DNA of 64,000 nucleotides from Novosphingobium sp. PhB57 (lineage in GTDB: Bacteria > Pseudomonadota > Alphaproteobacteria > Sphingomonadales > Sphingomonadaceae). Each line of letters starts with the position of its first letter. The first letter of the stretch is position 1. Made by a program: the position numbers and the translations under genes. The stretch lies in the NCBI RefSeq assembly GCF_004342985.1, contig NZ_SMBO01000006.1:62001-126000 (forward strand), read 5' to 3'. Below, piece by piece: positions 24,322-33,197 of this stretch. The notes below the pieces were generated by a model that saw only the letters and a list, made by a program, of their open reading frames with translations, was not told where the DNA came from and searched no databases.

Positions 24322-25233
24322 ATGACGACAACGAGTCCCTCTCCCGCCGCAACGCTCCCCGCCGATTGGCGCGACCTTTTCGCGCTGACCAAGCCGCGGG
24401 TGATGAGCCTGGTGATCTTCACCGGCCTCTGCGGCCTGCTTGCCGCGCCGGAACGGATCCATCCGGTCCTCGCCTTCACCGCTATCCTCTGCATCGCCAT
24501 GGGCGCCGGCGGTGCCGCCGCGCTGAACCAGTGGTGGGAGGCCGATCTCGACGCCGGGATGAAGCGCACGGCGAAGCGCCCCCTGCCGCAAGGCCGGCTG
24601 GACCGCACGACCGCGCGCGACTTCGCGGGCGTGCTCTGCGCCGTCTCGGTCTTCCTGATGGGCTTTGCAGTCGGCTGGTTGCCCGCCGCGATCCTGGCGA
24701 TCTCGATCGTCTACTATGCCGTCATCTACACGATCTGGCTCAAGCCGCGCACACCGCAGAACATCGTGATCGGCGGCGGCGCCGGGGCCTTCCCGCCGCT
24801 GATCGGCTGGGTGGCCGTCACCGGCGAGATCACGCTGATGCCGGTGCTGCTCTTCGCCATCATCTTCTTCTGGACCCCGCCGCACTTCTGGGCGCTCGCG
24901 CTTTTCGTGAAGAGCGACTACGCCAAAGTCGGCATCCCGATGATGCCGGTGGTCGCGGGCGAGAAGGCGACGCGGCACCAGATCCTGCTCTACGCCGTCC
25001 TCCTGCTGCCACTTTCGGCGCTGCCCTGGTGGTTCGGCGCCCATGCGATCTACGGCGTTTCCGCCCTGGTCCTCTCCACGCTGTTCCTGGCGCTTTCCAT
25101 CCGTGTCGGCCTGCGCGAACGCAGCGGGCCGGACGATGACATGAAGCCGGAAAAGCAGCTTTTCGCCTATTCGGTGCTCTACCTCTTCGCCCTGTTCGCG
25201 GCGCTGGTGGTGGATCGCTTCATCGTCCTTTGA
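24322..25233 (+). CDS. ctaB: Protoheme IX farnesyltransferase
   Basis: Makes heme O by adding a farnesyl group to heme B, the first step towards the heme A of the neighbouring oxidase. The protein (303 residues from ATG 24322, 308 from ATG 24307) has about nine membrane helices. It carries the UbiA-type aspartate motif NQWWEADLDAGMKRTAKRPLP near residue 70 and a second acidic loop in VKSDYAKVGIPMMPVV. The ATG choice is open, as both lack a strong ribosome-binding site. Confidence 0.96.
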   Translation: MTTTSPSPAATLPADWRDLFALTKPRVMSLVIFTGLCGLLAAPERIHPVLAFTAILCIAMGAGGAAALNQWWEADLDAGMKRTAKRPLPQGRLDRTTARDFAGVLCAVSVFLMGFAVGWLPAAILAISIVYYAVIYTIWLKPRTPQNIVIGGGAGAFPPLIGWVAVTGEITLMPVLLFAIIFFWTPPHFWALALFVKSDYAKVGIPMMPVVAGEKATRHQILLYAVLLLPLSALPWWFGAHAIYGVSALVLSTLFLALSIRVGLRERSGPDDDMKPEKQLFAYSVLYLFALFAALVVDRFIVL

Positions 25234-25244
25234 AAGATCGAAGC

Positions 25245-25376
25245 ATGAACGACGTCCAGCAGCCCGATCCCCGCACGCCGCAGCAGATTCGCCGGAGCCG
25301 CAACCGCGTGCTGGCGCTCAGCCTGGCGGGCTTCGTGGTACTGGTGTTCTTCATCTCGATCGCGAAGATGAGCTGA
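25245..25376 (+). CDS. 43-residue membrane peptide of the cox operon
   Basis: The sequence encodes MNDVQQPDPRTPQQI then a basic patch RRSRNRV, one membrane helix (LALSLAGFVVLVFFISI) and a short AKMS tail. Its TGA overlaps the ATG of ctaG by one base, and its start lies 11 bases after ctaB, so it is translated with the oxidase assembly genes. Small single-helix proteins at this place between ctaB and ctaG are common in alphaproteobacteria (CoxF-like), with a suspected assembly role. Too small for standard gene calling. Confidence 0.75.
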   Translation: MNDVQQPDPRTPQQIRRSRNRVLALSLAGFVVLVFFISIAKMS

Positions 25377-25981
25377 TGGCAGGCGCAGCCGCTCCTTCCA
25401 CCGACGGCAAGACGCGCAGCAACCGGCGTGTCGCTTTCATCGCCCTGTCGATGGCTCTCGGCATGCTGGGGCTGGGCTATGCCTCGGTCCCGCTCTACCG
25501 GATCTTCTGCCAGGTGACCGGCTATAACGGCACCACCCGCCGGGCGGACGAGGCGCAGGCGGCAGCCGTGCAGGTGACCGACAAGACCGTGTCGATTCGC
25601 TTCGACGCCAATGTCGAGCGCGGCATGCCCTGGCAGTTCAAACCGCTCCAGCGCACTGACACGGTGACCATCGGCGAGCGCGACATGGCGCTTTTCTGGG
25701 CCAAAAACGATTCGGACAAAGTGATCACCGGCACGGCGAGCTTCAATGTGGAGCCCGAGCAGGCAGCGCGCTACTTCAACAAGATCCAGTGTTTCTGCTT
25801 CACCGAACAGACGCTCCAGCCGGGCGAAGCGGTGAAGATGCCGGTGATCTACTACGTCGATCCGGCGTTCCTGAACGACCCGGATAACAAGGACGTGGAG
25901 CAGATCACGCTGAGCTATACCTTCCATGTCACCAGCACCTCGGATGCAAAGACACTGGACCACAGCCAAACGGGCGGTTAA
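25376..25981 (+). CDS. ctaG: Cytochrome c oxidase assembly protein CtaG (Cox11)
   Basis: Copper chaperone that delivers Cu to the CuB site of subunit I. The 201-residue protein has one N-terminal membrane helix (FIALSMALGMLGLGYASVPLY) and a periplasmic Ig-like domain with the copper motif CFCF at about 140, followed by TEQTLQPGE and the conserved MPVIYYVDP. The ATG shares one base with the upstream stop. Confidence 0.96.
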   Translation: MAGAAAPSTDGKTRSNRRVAFIALSMALGMLGLGYASVPLYRIFCQVTGYNGTTRRADEAQAAAVQVTDKTVSIRFDANVERGMPWQFKPLQRTDTVTIGERDMALFWAKNDSDKVITGTASFNVEPEQAARYFNKIQCFCFTEQTLQPGEAVKMPVIYYVDPAFLNDPDNKDVEQITLSYTFHVTSTSDAKTLDHSQTGG

Positions 25982-26070
25982 GTCCCGGTACGGGAAACAA
26001 ATCACGGGGGGAGCATTACCCCACCGGAAGAATCGAACACTGAAGTTTCGAGAACGGGGACGAAGGCACC

Positions 26071-26892
26071 ATGGCCGGTACCAAGAATCACGATTACCAT
26101 ATTCTGCCGCCGGACATTGCGCCGCTGGCGACCACCATCGGTGCGCTCACGTTCACTTCGGGCATGGTCCTGTTCATGCACGACATGGCGGGCGGCAAGT
26201 TCGTGCCCTGGCTGGGCCTCGCGATCCTGCTGGCCTCGATGTTCATGTGGTTCTCCAAGATCGTCAATGAAGCTCATGCCGGCGATCACACGCCGGTCGT
26301 GCAGCTTCACCAGCGCTATGGCATGATCCTGTTCATCGCTTCGGAAGTGATGTTCTTCGTCGGCTGGTTCTGGGCCTTCTTCGACTTCTCGCTGTTCCCT
26401 TCGACGCTTGCCGAAGTGGTCGGTGGCCAGTGGCCGCCCAAGGCGATCGAAGCCGTCATGGACCCGTTCGACCTGCCGCTGCTCAACACGCTGATCCTGC
26501 TCTGCTCGGGCACGACCGTCACCTGGGCGCACCATTCGCTGATCCACGGTGACCGCGAAGGGCTGAAGAAGGGGCTCTGGGCCACGATCCTGCTCGGCCT
26601 GCTGTTCTCCAGCATCCAGGCTTACGAATATATCCATGCGCCCTTCCCCTTCGGGAAGAACACCTATGGCTCGGCCTTCTACATGGCCACGGGCTTCCAC
26701 GGCTTCCACGTCATCGTCGGCACCATCATGCTGATCGTTTGCCTGAAGCGCACCTACAACGGCGATTTCACGCCGCGCCAGCACTTCGGCTTCGAAGCCG
26801 CGGCCTGGTACTGGCACTTCGTGGACGTGGTCTGGCTGTTCCTTTTCATCGCCATCTACGTCTGGGGCGGCTGGGGCTATCCCACGCACTGA
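26071..26892 (+). CDS. coxC: Cytochrome c oxidase subunit III
   Basis: The 273-residue, seven-helix subunit III. Family features include the start KNHDYHILPPDIAPL, the EVMFFVGWFWAFF helix with its conserved Glu, and the C-terminal FEAAAWYWHFVDVVWLFLFIAIYVWG. It stabilises the oxidase and its proton path. It follows ctaG by 89 bases that hold no further gene. Confidence 0.97.
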   Translation: MAGTKNHDYHILPPDIAPLATTIGALTFTSGMVLFMHDMAGGKFVPWLGLAILLASMFMWFSKIVNEAHAGDHTPVVQLHQRYGMILFIASEVMFFVGWFWAFFDFSLFPSTLAEVVGGQWPPKAIEAVMDPFDLPLLNTLILLCSGTTVTWAHHSLIHGDREGLKKGLWATILLGLLFSSIQAYEYIHAPFPFGKNTYGSAFYMATGFHGFHVIVGTIMLIVCLKRTYNGDFTPRQHFGFEAAAWYWHFVDVVWLFLFIAIYVWGGWGYPTH

Positions 26893-26935
26893 CCGGCCGG
26901 CCTGCCGGTCAACGGCAGTCCCATCGTTCGAACAG

Positions 26936-26967
26936 GAGGGCAGCCGCGCACCGCGTCTGCCCTCTTT
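26936..26967 (+). terminator. Stem-loop between coxC and surf1
   Basis: GAGGGCAG (26936-26943) pairs with CTGCCCTC (26957-26964) and is followed by TTT. The loop carries further CGCG pairing. It may attenuate read-through into surf1. Confidence 0.6.
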
Positions 26968-26992
26968 CGGTTGAATGACCCAAGGAACGTCC

Positions 26993-27559
26993 ATGCGCCC
27001 GATCCCCCTGATCCCCACGTTCCTGGTGCTGGTGGCGGTGGCCGTCATGGTCTCGCTCGGCTTCTGGCAGTTGCGCCGCCTTCACGAGAAGGAGGCTTTG
27101 CTGGCGCACTACGCCAGCGCCAGAGGCGCAGCGCAGGAAGTGGCATGGCCGCGCGATCGGGCCGGGCAGGAAGACCTGCTGTACCGCCGCGCCCGGCTCG
27201 ACTGCGCGACCGTGACCGGCCATTCGAGCATCGCCGGCCGCAACGACAAGGACGAATCGGGCGCGGCGCAAACGGCGGATTGCACCCTCGCGGATGGAAC
27301 CCGTGCCCTGGTCGTGCTTGGATGGTCGCGCTTGCCGATGGCGGCGGGCGGGTGGGAAGGCGGCCCGGTTCACGGCATCGTGGCGCCGGGCCCTCGGCTC
27401 GTGGCGACTCCTCCGCTTGCAGGGCTGGAGGCGAACGCCATTCCCGATCCCTCGGAGATTCCCAACAACCACTTCGCTTATGCGATCCAGTGGTTCCTCT
27501 TCGCGGCGACCGCGCTGGTGATCTACACGCTGGCGTTGATGAAGCGGTGGCAGAAGTAA
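26993..27559 (+). CDS. SURF1 family oxidase assembly protein
   Basis: A 188-residue protein with two membrane helices, one N-terminal (PLIPTFLVLVAVAVMVSLGFWQL) and one C-terminal (AYAIQWFLFAATALVIYTLALM), around a periplasmic domain. GFWQLRR and NNHFAYAIQWF are the standard SURF1 motifs. It assists heme insertion into subunit I. AAGGA lies 6 bases before ATG 26993, which I prefer over ATG 26975. The periplasmic part is shorter than in many homologues. Confidence 0.9.
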   Translation: MRPIPLIPTFLVLVAVAVMVSLGFWQLRRLHEKEALLAHYASARGAAQEVAWPRDRAGQEDLLYRRARLDCATVTGHSSIAGRNDKDESGAAQTADCTLADGTRALVVLGWSRLPMAAGGWEGGPVHGIVAPGPRLVATPPLAGLEANAIPDPSEIPNNHFAYAIQWFLFAATALVIYTLALMKRWQK

Positions 27560-27767
27560 GCTCGCACGCCATTCGCAGGCGGCCGGCGCGGCGCGCCGCG
27601 AGACGATGATGCGCGGCGTCGAGAGTGGCCGTGAGCTGCCCGCACTCTGGCCGCGCCTTAGTTACCCGCCTCGATCGGTCCCGATCTACGCCCCCTTTAG
27701 GAATTGTTCGCGCGCCAGCCCAACGACAGGCTTTTCATTTCGCGCCCCTGCGGCTAACCGCGCCACC

Positions 27768-29168
27768 ATGGATTACATCAGCACCCGCGGCAGCGCACCG
27801 GCGCTCGATTTCGAAGGCGCCACGCTCGCCGGCCTCGCATCGGACGGCGGCCTTTATGTGCCGCGTGAGTGGCCGCGCTTCTCCGGCGAAGAGATCGCCG
27901 CGATGGCGGGCCTGCCTTATGCCGAGCTGGCGGCGAAAATCATGTTCCCCTTCGTTGAGGGCAGCCTGACCTACGACCGTCTGCTGGAACTGACCACCCA
28001 GGCCTATGGCCGCTTCGCGCACAAGGCGGTGACGCCGCTGAAGCAGCTCGACGAGCAGCAGTGGGTGCTGGAACTGTTCCACGGCCCGACGCTGGCTTTC
28101 AAGGACGTGGCCTTGCAATTGCTCGGCTTGCTGTTCGAGGAATTCCTCGGCCGTTCGGAGCGTAACCTGACGATCGTCGGCGCCACTTCGGGCGATACCG
28201 GATCGGCCGCGATCGACGCGGTGGCCGGCCGCGCCAAGGTCGACATCTTCATGCTGCACCCCAAGGGCCGCGTGTCCGACGTGCAGCGCCGCCAGATGAC
28301 GACGGTGCTGGCGCCCAACGTCCACAATATCGCCATCGACGGCTCGTTCGACGACGCGCAGGCGACCGTGAAGCGCATGTTCAACGACAAGGCGATGACC
28401 GATCGCTTCGCCATCGGCGCGGTGAACTCGATCAACTGGGCGCGCCTGATGGCCCAGGTGGTCTACTACTTCGCGGCCGGTCTCCAGCTGGGCGCGCCGC
28501 ACCGCAAGGTCGCGTTCTCGGTGCCGACCGGCAACTTCGGCGACGTGTTCGCCGGCTATGTCGCCGCGCAGATGGGTCTTCCGGTCGAGAAGCTGATCGT
28601 CGCCACCAATGTGAACGACATTCTCCACCGCGCGCTGGCAGACGGCGACTATTCGCAAGGCACCGTCACGCCCACCGCCGCCCCGTCGATGGACATCCAG
28701 GTCTCGTCGAACTTCGAACGCCTGCTGTTCGACCTCGGCGGCCGCGACGGCCAAGCACTGGCCGCGCAGATGGCCGGGTTCGAATCGACCAAGGCCATGC
28801 AGCTCACCAATGCGCAGCGCGAAGGCGCCGCCGCACTGTTCACGTCCGCGCGGACCGATGCCGACGAGATGGCCTCCACCATCCGCTGGGCCTGGGAAAA
28901 CTGCGGCGAACTCATCGATCCGCACACCGCCTGCGGCCTGTTCGCCGCCCGCAATGCTGGCATTGACGCCAGCGTCCCGGTCGTCACGCTGGCGACCGCG
29001 CATCCCGCCAAGTTCCCGGACGCCGTCGAGCGTGCCACCGGCCAGCGCTCGGGCCTGCCCGCGCGCGTCGGCGACTTGTTCGAGCGCGAGGAAAAGTGCG
29101 TCGAACTCACCGGCGACTACGATTCGATCGCCGATTTCGTGGCCGAGCACGCGAGCCCGAAGGTCTGA
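27768..29168 (+). CDS. thrC: Threonine synthase
   Basis: Converts phosphohomoserine to threonine with PLP. The 466-residue protein begins MDYISTRG and has the PLP lysine in GPTLAFKDVALQLLG (about residue 111), GATSGDTGSAAI, and NSINWARLMAQ, all typical of the long bacterial ThrC. The frame extends upstream to 27606 with no family match. The 208-base gap after surf1 has short inverted repeats but no clear promoter. Its stop overlaps the next ATG. Confidence 0.96.
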   Translation: MDYISTRGSAPALDFEGATLAGLASDGGLYVPREWPRFSGEEIAAMAGLPYAELAAKIMFPFVEGSLTYDRLLELTTQAYGRFAHKAVTPLKQLDEQQWVLELFHGPTLAFKDVALQLLGLLFEEFLGRSERNLTIVGATSGDTGSAAIDAVAGRAKVDIFMLHPKGRVSDVQRRQMTTVLAPNVHNIAIDGSFDDAQATVKRMFNDKAMTDRFAIGAVNSINWARLMAQVVYYFAAGLQLGAPHRKVAFSVPTGNFGDVFAGYVAAQMGLPVEKLIVATNVNDILHRALADGDYSQGTVTPTAAPSMDIQVSSNFERLLFDLGGRDGQALAAQMAGFESTKAMQLTNAQREGAAALFTSARTDADEMASTIRWAWENCGELIDPHTACGLFAARNAGIDASVPVVTLATAHPAKFPDAVERATGQRSGLPARVGDLFEREEKCVELTGDYDSIADFVAEHASPKV

Positions 29169-30070
29169 TGGCACGCCTCGAAACCCAACCCGTCATCCTC
29201 GCCGGAGAGGGCTGGGACGATTACGGCCTTGTCGATTCGGGCCACGGCCGCAAGCTGGAGCGCTATGGCGACTACCGCTTCGTGCGCCCCGAACCGCAGG
29301 CGATGTGGACTCCGCGCCTTGAAAACTGGGATGCGCACGGCGAATTCGTGCCCGGTTCGGACGAGGACGGCGGCGGCCGCTGGCAGTTCGACAAGGCCGT
29401 GCCGCGCGACGGATGGCCGCTTGCCTGGAACGAAGTCAGCTTCACCGCGCAGTGCACGCCGTTCCGCCATCTCGGCTTCTTCCCGGACATGGCGCCGGTG
29501 TGGGACTGGATGCGCGAGATGCTGGCCGGTCGCGACGATGCCAATACGCTGAACCTGTTCGGCTACACGGGCGTCGGCACCCTGGCGCTTTCGCCGCACG
29601 GCCCCGTCACCCATGTCGATGCGTCGAAGAAGTCGGTCGGCCAGGCGCGCGAGAATGCGGCGCTGGCCGGGCTTCAGGATCGTCCGGTTCGCTGGATGAT
29701 CGACGATGCCGCCAAATTTGCCGCGCGCGAAGTGCGCCGGGGCAAGCGGTACGACGGCATCATTCTCGATCCGCCGAAGTTCGGCCGCGGCCCGACCGGC
29801 GAGACGTGGCGCCTGGAAGAGAACCTCCCCGGCCTGCTCGCCGATTGCCGCCAATTGCTCGACGCGGACAGCAAGTTCCTGTTCCTCACCGTCTATGCCG
29901 TGCGCATGTCCTCGCTGGCGCTGGCCGGGCTGATGGAAGAACTGTTCCGCGACCTGCCGGGCACCATCGAGCACGGCGACCTTTCCGTTCGCGAGGACGG
30001 CGTCTCTGAAAAGGACGGGGGCCGCCTGCTGCCGACGGCAATCTTCGCGCGCTGGCGCAATAACGGCTAA
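29168..30070 (+). CDS. Class I SAM-dependent methyltransferase, RlmI/RlmK-like
   Basis: A 300-residue protein. NLFGYTGVGTLALSPHG forms the SAM-binding motif I (about residue 132), HVDASKKSVGQARENAALAG is the acidic-loop region, and LDPPKFGRG matches the catalytic DPPxFG motif of 23S rRNA m5C/m2G methyltransferases of the RlmI/COG1092 type. No PUA domain is seen at the N-terminus. The ATG overlaps the thrC stop (TGATG), so expression is coupled. The RNA target cannot be read from sequence. Confidence 0.83.
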   Translation: MARLETQPVILAGEGWDDYGLVDSGHGRKLERYGDYRFVRPEPQAMWTPRLENWDAHGEFVPGSDEDGGGRWQFDKAVPRDGWPLAWNEVSFTAQCTPFRHLGFFPDMAPVWDWMREMLAGRDDANTLNLFGYTGVGTLALSPHGPVTHVDASKKSVGQARENAALAGLQDRPVRWMIDDAAKFAAREVRRGKRYDGIILDPPKFGRGPTGETWRLEENLPGLLADCRQLLDADSKFLFLTVYAVRMSSLALAGLMEELFRDLPGTIEHGDLSVREDGVSEKDGGRLLPTAIFARWRNNG

Positions 30071-30081
30071 AGGCCCCCGCC

Positions 30082-30468
30082 ATGCACCTCACCGCCATAC
30101 CCGATTCGCTCATTCTGGAAGTCGCCGATTTCGAACACGATGTCCTTACCGGCATCTATTCGGAAGAGACCGGCAAGCCGCAGCCGCTGCGCTTCACGAT
30201 CTCCGTGCAGCTGAAGCCCATCGATCGCTACGCGCCCGATACCCCGCTCACGGCCAGCAAGAACTACATGGACCTCAAGTTCGCGGCCAGCGAAGCGCTG
30301 CCGCAGGGCGTCCACTTCAAGCTGATCGAAGCCGTGGCCGATCACGTCTGCGAAACGCTGTTCCTCCAGGACGAGCGGGTCGAGGCCGTGACGGTGAAGA
30401 TCGTCAAGCTCGCCATCGCCGAAGCGGGCGAGAAGATCGGCATGACGCTCACCCGGCATCGCCGCTGA
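30082..30468 (+). CDS. folB: Dihydroneopterin aldolase
   Basis: A 128-residue tunnelling-fold enzyme that cleaves dihydroneopterin in folate synthesis. The pattern ILEVADFEHDVLTGIYSEETGKPQPLRFTISVQL, followed by the NYMDLK and HFKLIEAVADHV segments and the catalytic Lys near the C-terminus (VTVKIVKLAIAEAG), fits FolB. It follows the methyltransferase gene by 11 bases. Confidence 0.88.
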   Translation: MHLTAIPDSLILEVADFEHDVLTGIYSEETGKPQPLRFTISVQLKPIDRYAPDTPLTASKNYMDLKFAASEALPQGVHFKLIEAVADHVCETLFLQDERVEAVTVKIVKLAIAEAGEKIGMTLTRHRR

Positions 30469-30471
30469 GCC

Positions 30472-30792
30472 GTGATCCTGCGCGTCGGACCTCTGGCGGA
30501 AGACCCGCTCGATGCCGCCGCGCAGTTCCATGCCGATATCCTGCCGCAGGTCCGCGCCGCGCTGGTGGCGGAGGCTGACCTCACGCTGGTCTTCGCCCCG
30601 GCCGGGCACGAGCATCGCGGCTGGCGGCTGTCCGTGATCCAGGCGCTGGCCCGCAGCCACGCGCCGCGGCGCGTAAACGCCCTGACCGGAGACGGCGAGG
30701 CGGCCATTGCCGCCGCCGCTGCCTGGCTGGCCGAGGCTCCGGGCGTGACCGGGCAATACCTCCCCCTCGACGGCTCCCATTCTTTCGCTTGA
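30472..30792 (+). CDS. Small Rossmann/SDR-tail-like protein, GTG start
   Basis: A 106-residue protein starting with GTG, 3 bases after folB. Only the end, GVTGQYLPLDGSHSFA, recalls the C-terminal part of SDR enzymes (the GQxLxLDGG segment); no TGxxxGxG or YxxxK is present, so it cannot be an active SDR by itself. The middle (TLVFAPAGHEHRGWRL, ALARSHAPRRVNALTGDGEAAI) is Rossmann-like. It could be a remnant of a pteridine-reductase gene next to folB, or a small folate-linked protein of its own. Function not assigned. Confidence 0.55.
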   Translation: MILRVGPLAEDPLDAAAQFHADILPQVRAALVAEADLTLVFAPAGHEHRGWRLSVIQALARSHAPRRVNALTGDGEAAIAAAAAWLAEAPGVTGQYLPLDGSHSFA

Positions 30793-30828
30793 TGGGAATG
30801 GCGCACGGGGCCTACTATATGGGCTTCC

Positions 30829-31833
30829 ATGAGCACTGCTGCGCCTCTCATTGACCAGTTCCAGCGCCGAATCACCTATCTGCGGCTTTCGGTGACGGAT
30901 CGGTGCGACTTGCGCTGCGCCTATTGCATGCCGGAACGCATGACCTTCCTGCCCAGGAAGGACGTGCTCACGCTGGACGAACTGCACGAGCTGTCGCTGG
31001 GGTTCATTGCGCGCGGCGTGACCAAGCTGCGGCTAACCGGCGGTGAGCCGCTGGTGCGGCGGGACATGATCGAACTGGTCCGCGCGCTCGGCCGCAAGCT
31101 GGGCCACGGCCTTGAAGAGCTGACGCTCACCACCAACGGCACGCGCCTGCCCGAATTCGCGGACGACCTGTTCGCGGCGGGTGTGCGGCGAATCAACGTC
31201 TCGCTCGACACGCTGGACCGCGCGGCGTTCGAGAAGCTGACCCGGCGCGATTCGCTGCCGCAAGTGCTGGAAGGCCTGAAAGCCGCCAAGGCGGCTGGCT
31301 TGCGGGTGAAGATCAACACGGTCGCGCTCAAGGACGTGAACGAGCGGGAAATTCCCCGGATCGTCGCTTGGGCTCACGGCCAGGGATTCGAATCCACGCT
31401 GATCGAGGTCATGCCGCTGGGCGAAGTGGAGGAAGACCGCTTCGACCACTACCTGCCTTTGTCTGAAGTTCGCGCCGATCTCGAGAGGCGCTGGACGCTG
31501 CATCCCAGTCTCCACCGCACCGGCGGCCCCGCCCGCTACTTCGACGTGGCGGAAACCGGCGGCCGCTTGGGCCTCATCACGCCGCTTACCCAGAATTTCT
31601 GCGAGGGCTGCAACCGCCTGCGCGTCACGGCGACCGGGCAGCTATATGCCTGCCTCGGTGGTAACGAGCAGGTGGACTTGCGCGCGGCGCTGCGCAGCGC
31701 CGATCCGCAGGCAGGACTGGACGCCGCTCTCGACACGGCGATGCGGATCAAGCCGGAGCGTCACCACTTCGCCATCGACCGGCGCGGCGCGGCGCCGGCG
31801 CTGGCACGGCACATGTCGATGACCGGCGGCTGA
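30829..31833 (+). CDS. moaA: GTP 3',8-cyclase (molybdenum cofactor)
   Basis: Radical-SAM enzyme for the first step of molybdopterin synthesis. The 334-residue protein has the N-terminal [4Fe-4S] ligands C26, C30 and C33 (CDLRCAYC), TGGEPLVRRD, the second cluster at C258, C261 and C275 (CX2CX13C), and the C-terminal GG needed for substrate binding. It is followed by moaD with a 1-base gap. Confidence 0.97.
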   Translation: MSTAAPLIDQFQRRITYLRLSVTDRCDLRCAYCMPERMTFLPRKDVLTLDELHELSLGFIARGVTKLRLTGGEPLVRRDMIELVRALGRKLGHGLEELTLTTNGTRLPEFADDLFAAGVRRINVSLDTLDRAAFEKLTRRDSLPQVLEGLKAAKAAGLRVKINTVALKDVNEREIPRIVAWAHGQGFESTLIEVMPLGEVEEDRFDHYLPLSEVRADLERRWTLHPSLHRTGGPARYFDVAETGGRLGLITPLTQNFCEGCNRLRVTATGQLYACLGGNEQVDLRAALRSADPQAGLDAALDTAMRIKPERHHFAIDRRGAAPALARHMSMTGG

Positions 31834-31834
31834 C

Positions 31835-32071
31835 ATGGCGCTTGAACTCGTGTTTCTCGGCCGGCTGGAAGATCTGGCCGGCAGTTCAGGCCGCGCGGTA
31901 CCCTTCGCGCCTTCGTTGGCGGCGGTGATCGCAGCCTTGGAGCCGGACCTCTCCGCCGCCGTCAAGGAACCGCGCATCCGCTACGCCGTGAACGGCACGC
32001 TCGTGCAGGGCGACGTGGAACTGCGCGAGGGGGACGAAGTGGCTTTTCTTCCCCCGGTTTCCGGCGGCTGA
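31835..32071 (+). CDS. moaD: Molybdopterin synthase small subunit
   Basis: A 78-residue ubiquitin-fold sulfur carrier ending VSGG, the di-glycine that carries the thiocarboxylate. The body (MALELVFLGRLEDLAG, EVAFLPPVSGG) fits MoaD. It is between moaA and moaE with 1-base gaps, so the three are co-expressed. Confidence 0.95.
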   Translation: MALELVFLGRLEDLAGSSGRAVPFAPSLAAVIAALEPDLSAAVKEPRIRYAVNGTLVQGDVELREGDEVAFLPPVSGG

Positions 32072-32072
32072 G

Positions 32073-32519
32073 GTGAGCAGCACCGTTCGCCTGTCCACCG
32101 ATCCCTTCGATCCCGCCGAAGCGCTGCGCCAGTTCGCCGCGGGGGTGCCGCAGGCGGGCGGTATCGTCAGCTTCCTGGGGCAGGTTCGGGAGGGCGGCGG
32201 CGTGGAAGCGCTCGAACTGCGGCACTATGCGCCGCTGACCCTGCCCGCGATGGAAGCGCTTGCCGCGCGAGTGCGTGAGCGCTGGTCGCTGGACGGCCTG
32301 CTGGTCATCCATCGCAGCGGTACCATGCAGCCGGGTGAACCGATCGTCCTGGTCGCCGCTGCCGCGCGCCACCGCCGCGATGCTTTCGCTGCGGCCGATT
32401 TCGCGATGGACCATCTCAAGAGCGAATCGTGGTTCTGGAAGCGCGAAAAAGTCGCGGGCGAATGGCGCTGGATCGAACCGCGCCCGCAGGACATCGAAGA
32501 CCTTGCGCGCTGGGCCTGA
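32073..32519 (+). CDS. moaE: Molybdopterin synthase large subunit
   Basis: A 148-residue catalytic subunit that uses MoaD thiocarboxylate to make molybdopterin. The GTG at 32073 is 1 base after the moaD stop. Recognised segments include GGIVSFLGQVRE, HRSGTMQPGEPIVLVAAAARHRRDAF, and WFWKREKVAGEWRW with the catalytic lysine. No other moa or moe gene is in the window. Confidence 0.95.
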   Translation: MSSTVRLSTDPFDPAEALRQFAAGVPQAGGIVSFLGQVREGGGVEALELRHYAPLTLPAMEALAARVRERWSLDGLLVIHRSGTMQPGEPIVLVAAAARHRRDAFAAADFAMDHLKSESWFWKREKVAGEWRWIEPRPQDIEDLARWA

Positions 32520-32636
32520 TCGCGGGGCGTCCGATAGCCTGAGGCGGATCCCGTTTCGTAACTTTTCCGCGGTTTGACCGGCATCAATTCCTCCGGCGCG
32601 TAAACGGCCCATGGTGCTCCACAAGGAGATCACGCC

Positions 32637-33071
32637 ATGACGCAACGTCTCGACAAGCAACAACTTCGCGAACTGGCCATCGCGGTCAGCTTACCCGCAG
32701 GCGCCAACCCGTCGCCTGCGACCGTCGATCGCGGTTTCGGCCTGCCGACGGGCCTCTACCTCGCGACCGTCGCGCTCTATCTCGGCTTCATCGGCGTCAT
32801 GGCCGCCTCGTTCCTCAATCCGGAACTGGCGATCCCGATGGTGATCTTTGCGGGCTTCGTCGTCTTCGCCTTCGCCCTGGCCGGCTACTGGCCGCGCATG
32901 AAGCCCGCAAACGATACCGCGCCGCCCGATTGGGCGCAGTTCCGCGCGCGCGGCATCGAAACTTCGAGCGGAAGGCTGACTGCGGGCGAGGCGACCGTTC
33001 AGGTCCTCCTGCTTCCCGTGCTGATCCTGGGCTGGGGACTGGCCGTCGCGGTCATAGTCGCCCTGAGGTGA
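32637..33071 (+). CDS. Small inner-membrane protein of unknown function
   Basis: A 144-residue protein with a polar N-terminus (TQRLDKQQLRELAIAV), two adjacent helices (LYLATVALYLGFIGVMAASF and IPMVIFAGFVVFAFALAGYW), a polar loop and a final helix (VLLLPVLILGWGLAVAVIVA). AAGGAG lies 8 bases before the ATG. I recognise no family. It is followed by a strong terminator. Confidence 0.7.
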   Translation: MTQRLDKQQLRELAIAVSLPAGANPSPATVDRGFGLPTGLYLATVALYLGFIGVMAASFLNPELAIPMVIFAGFVVFAFALAGYWPRMKPANDTAPPDWAQFRARGIETSSGRLTAGEATVQVLLLPVLILGWGLAVAVIVALR

Positions 33072-33135
33072 TCCTGCCTCCCGTTTCCCGACCTGAGCCG
33101 GGGGGCTTCCGGTCGGGAGCGGTCCGTTCGGACGA

Positions 33136-33164
33136 CCCCTCCCTCGCAAGGGGGAGGGGTTTTT
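33136..33164 (+). terminator. Intrinsic terminator, strong
   Basis: CCCCTCCC (33136-33143) and GGGAGGGG (33152-33159) pair around an 8-base loop and are followed by five T. It ends the plus-strand membrane-protein gene; the next gene runs towards it on the minus strand. Confidence 0.85.
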
Positions 33165-33197
33165 CGTGTCTCGACGCCTTGGGAAGCGGGGCGAGGT

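Noticed and set aside
21503..24352. A 949-codon open frame opposite coxB and coxA
   Set aside because: It is an antisense shadow of two certain oxidase genes; its sequence is rich in Asp, His, Arg and Glu repeats and has no family features.
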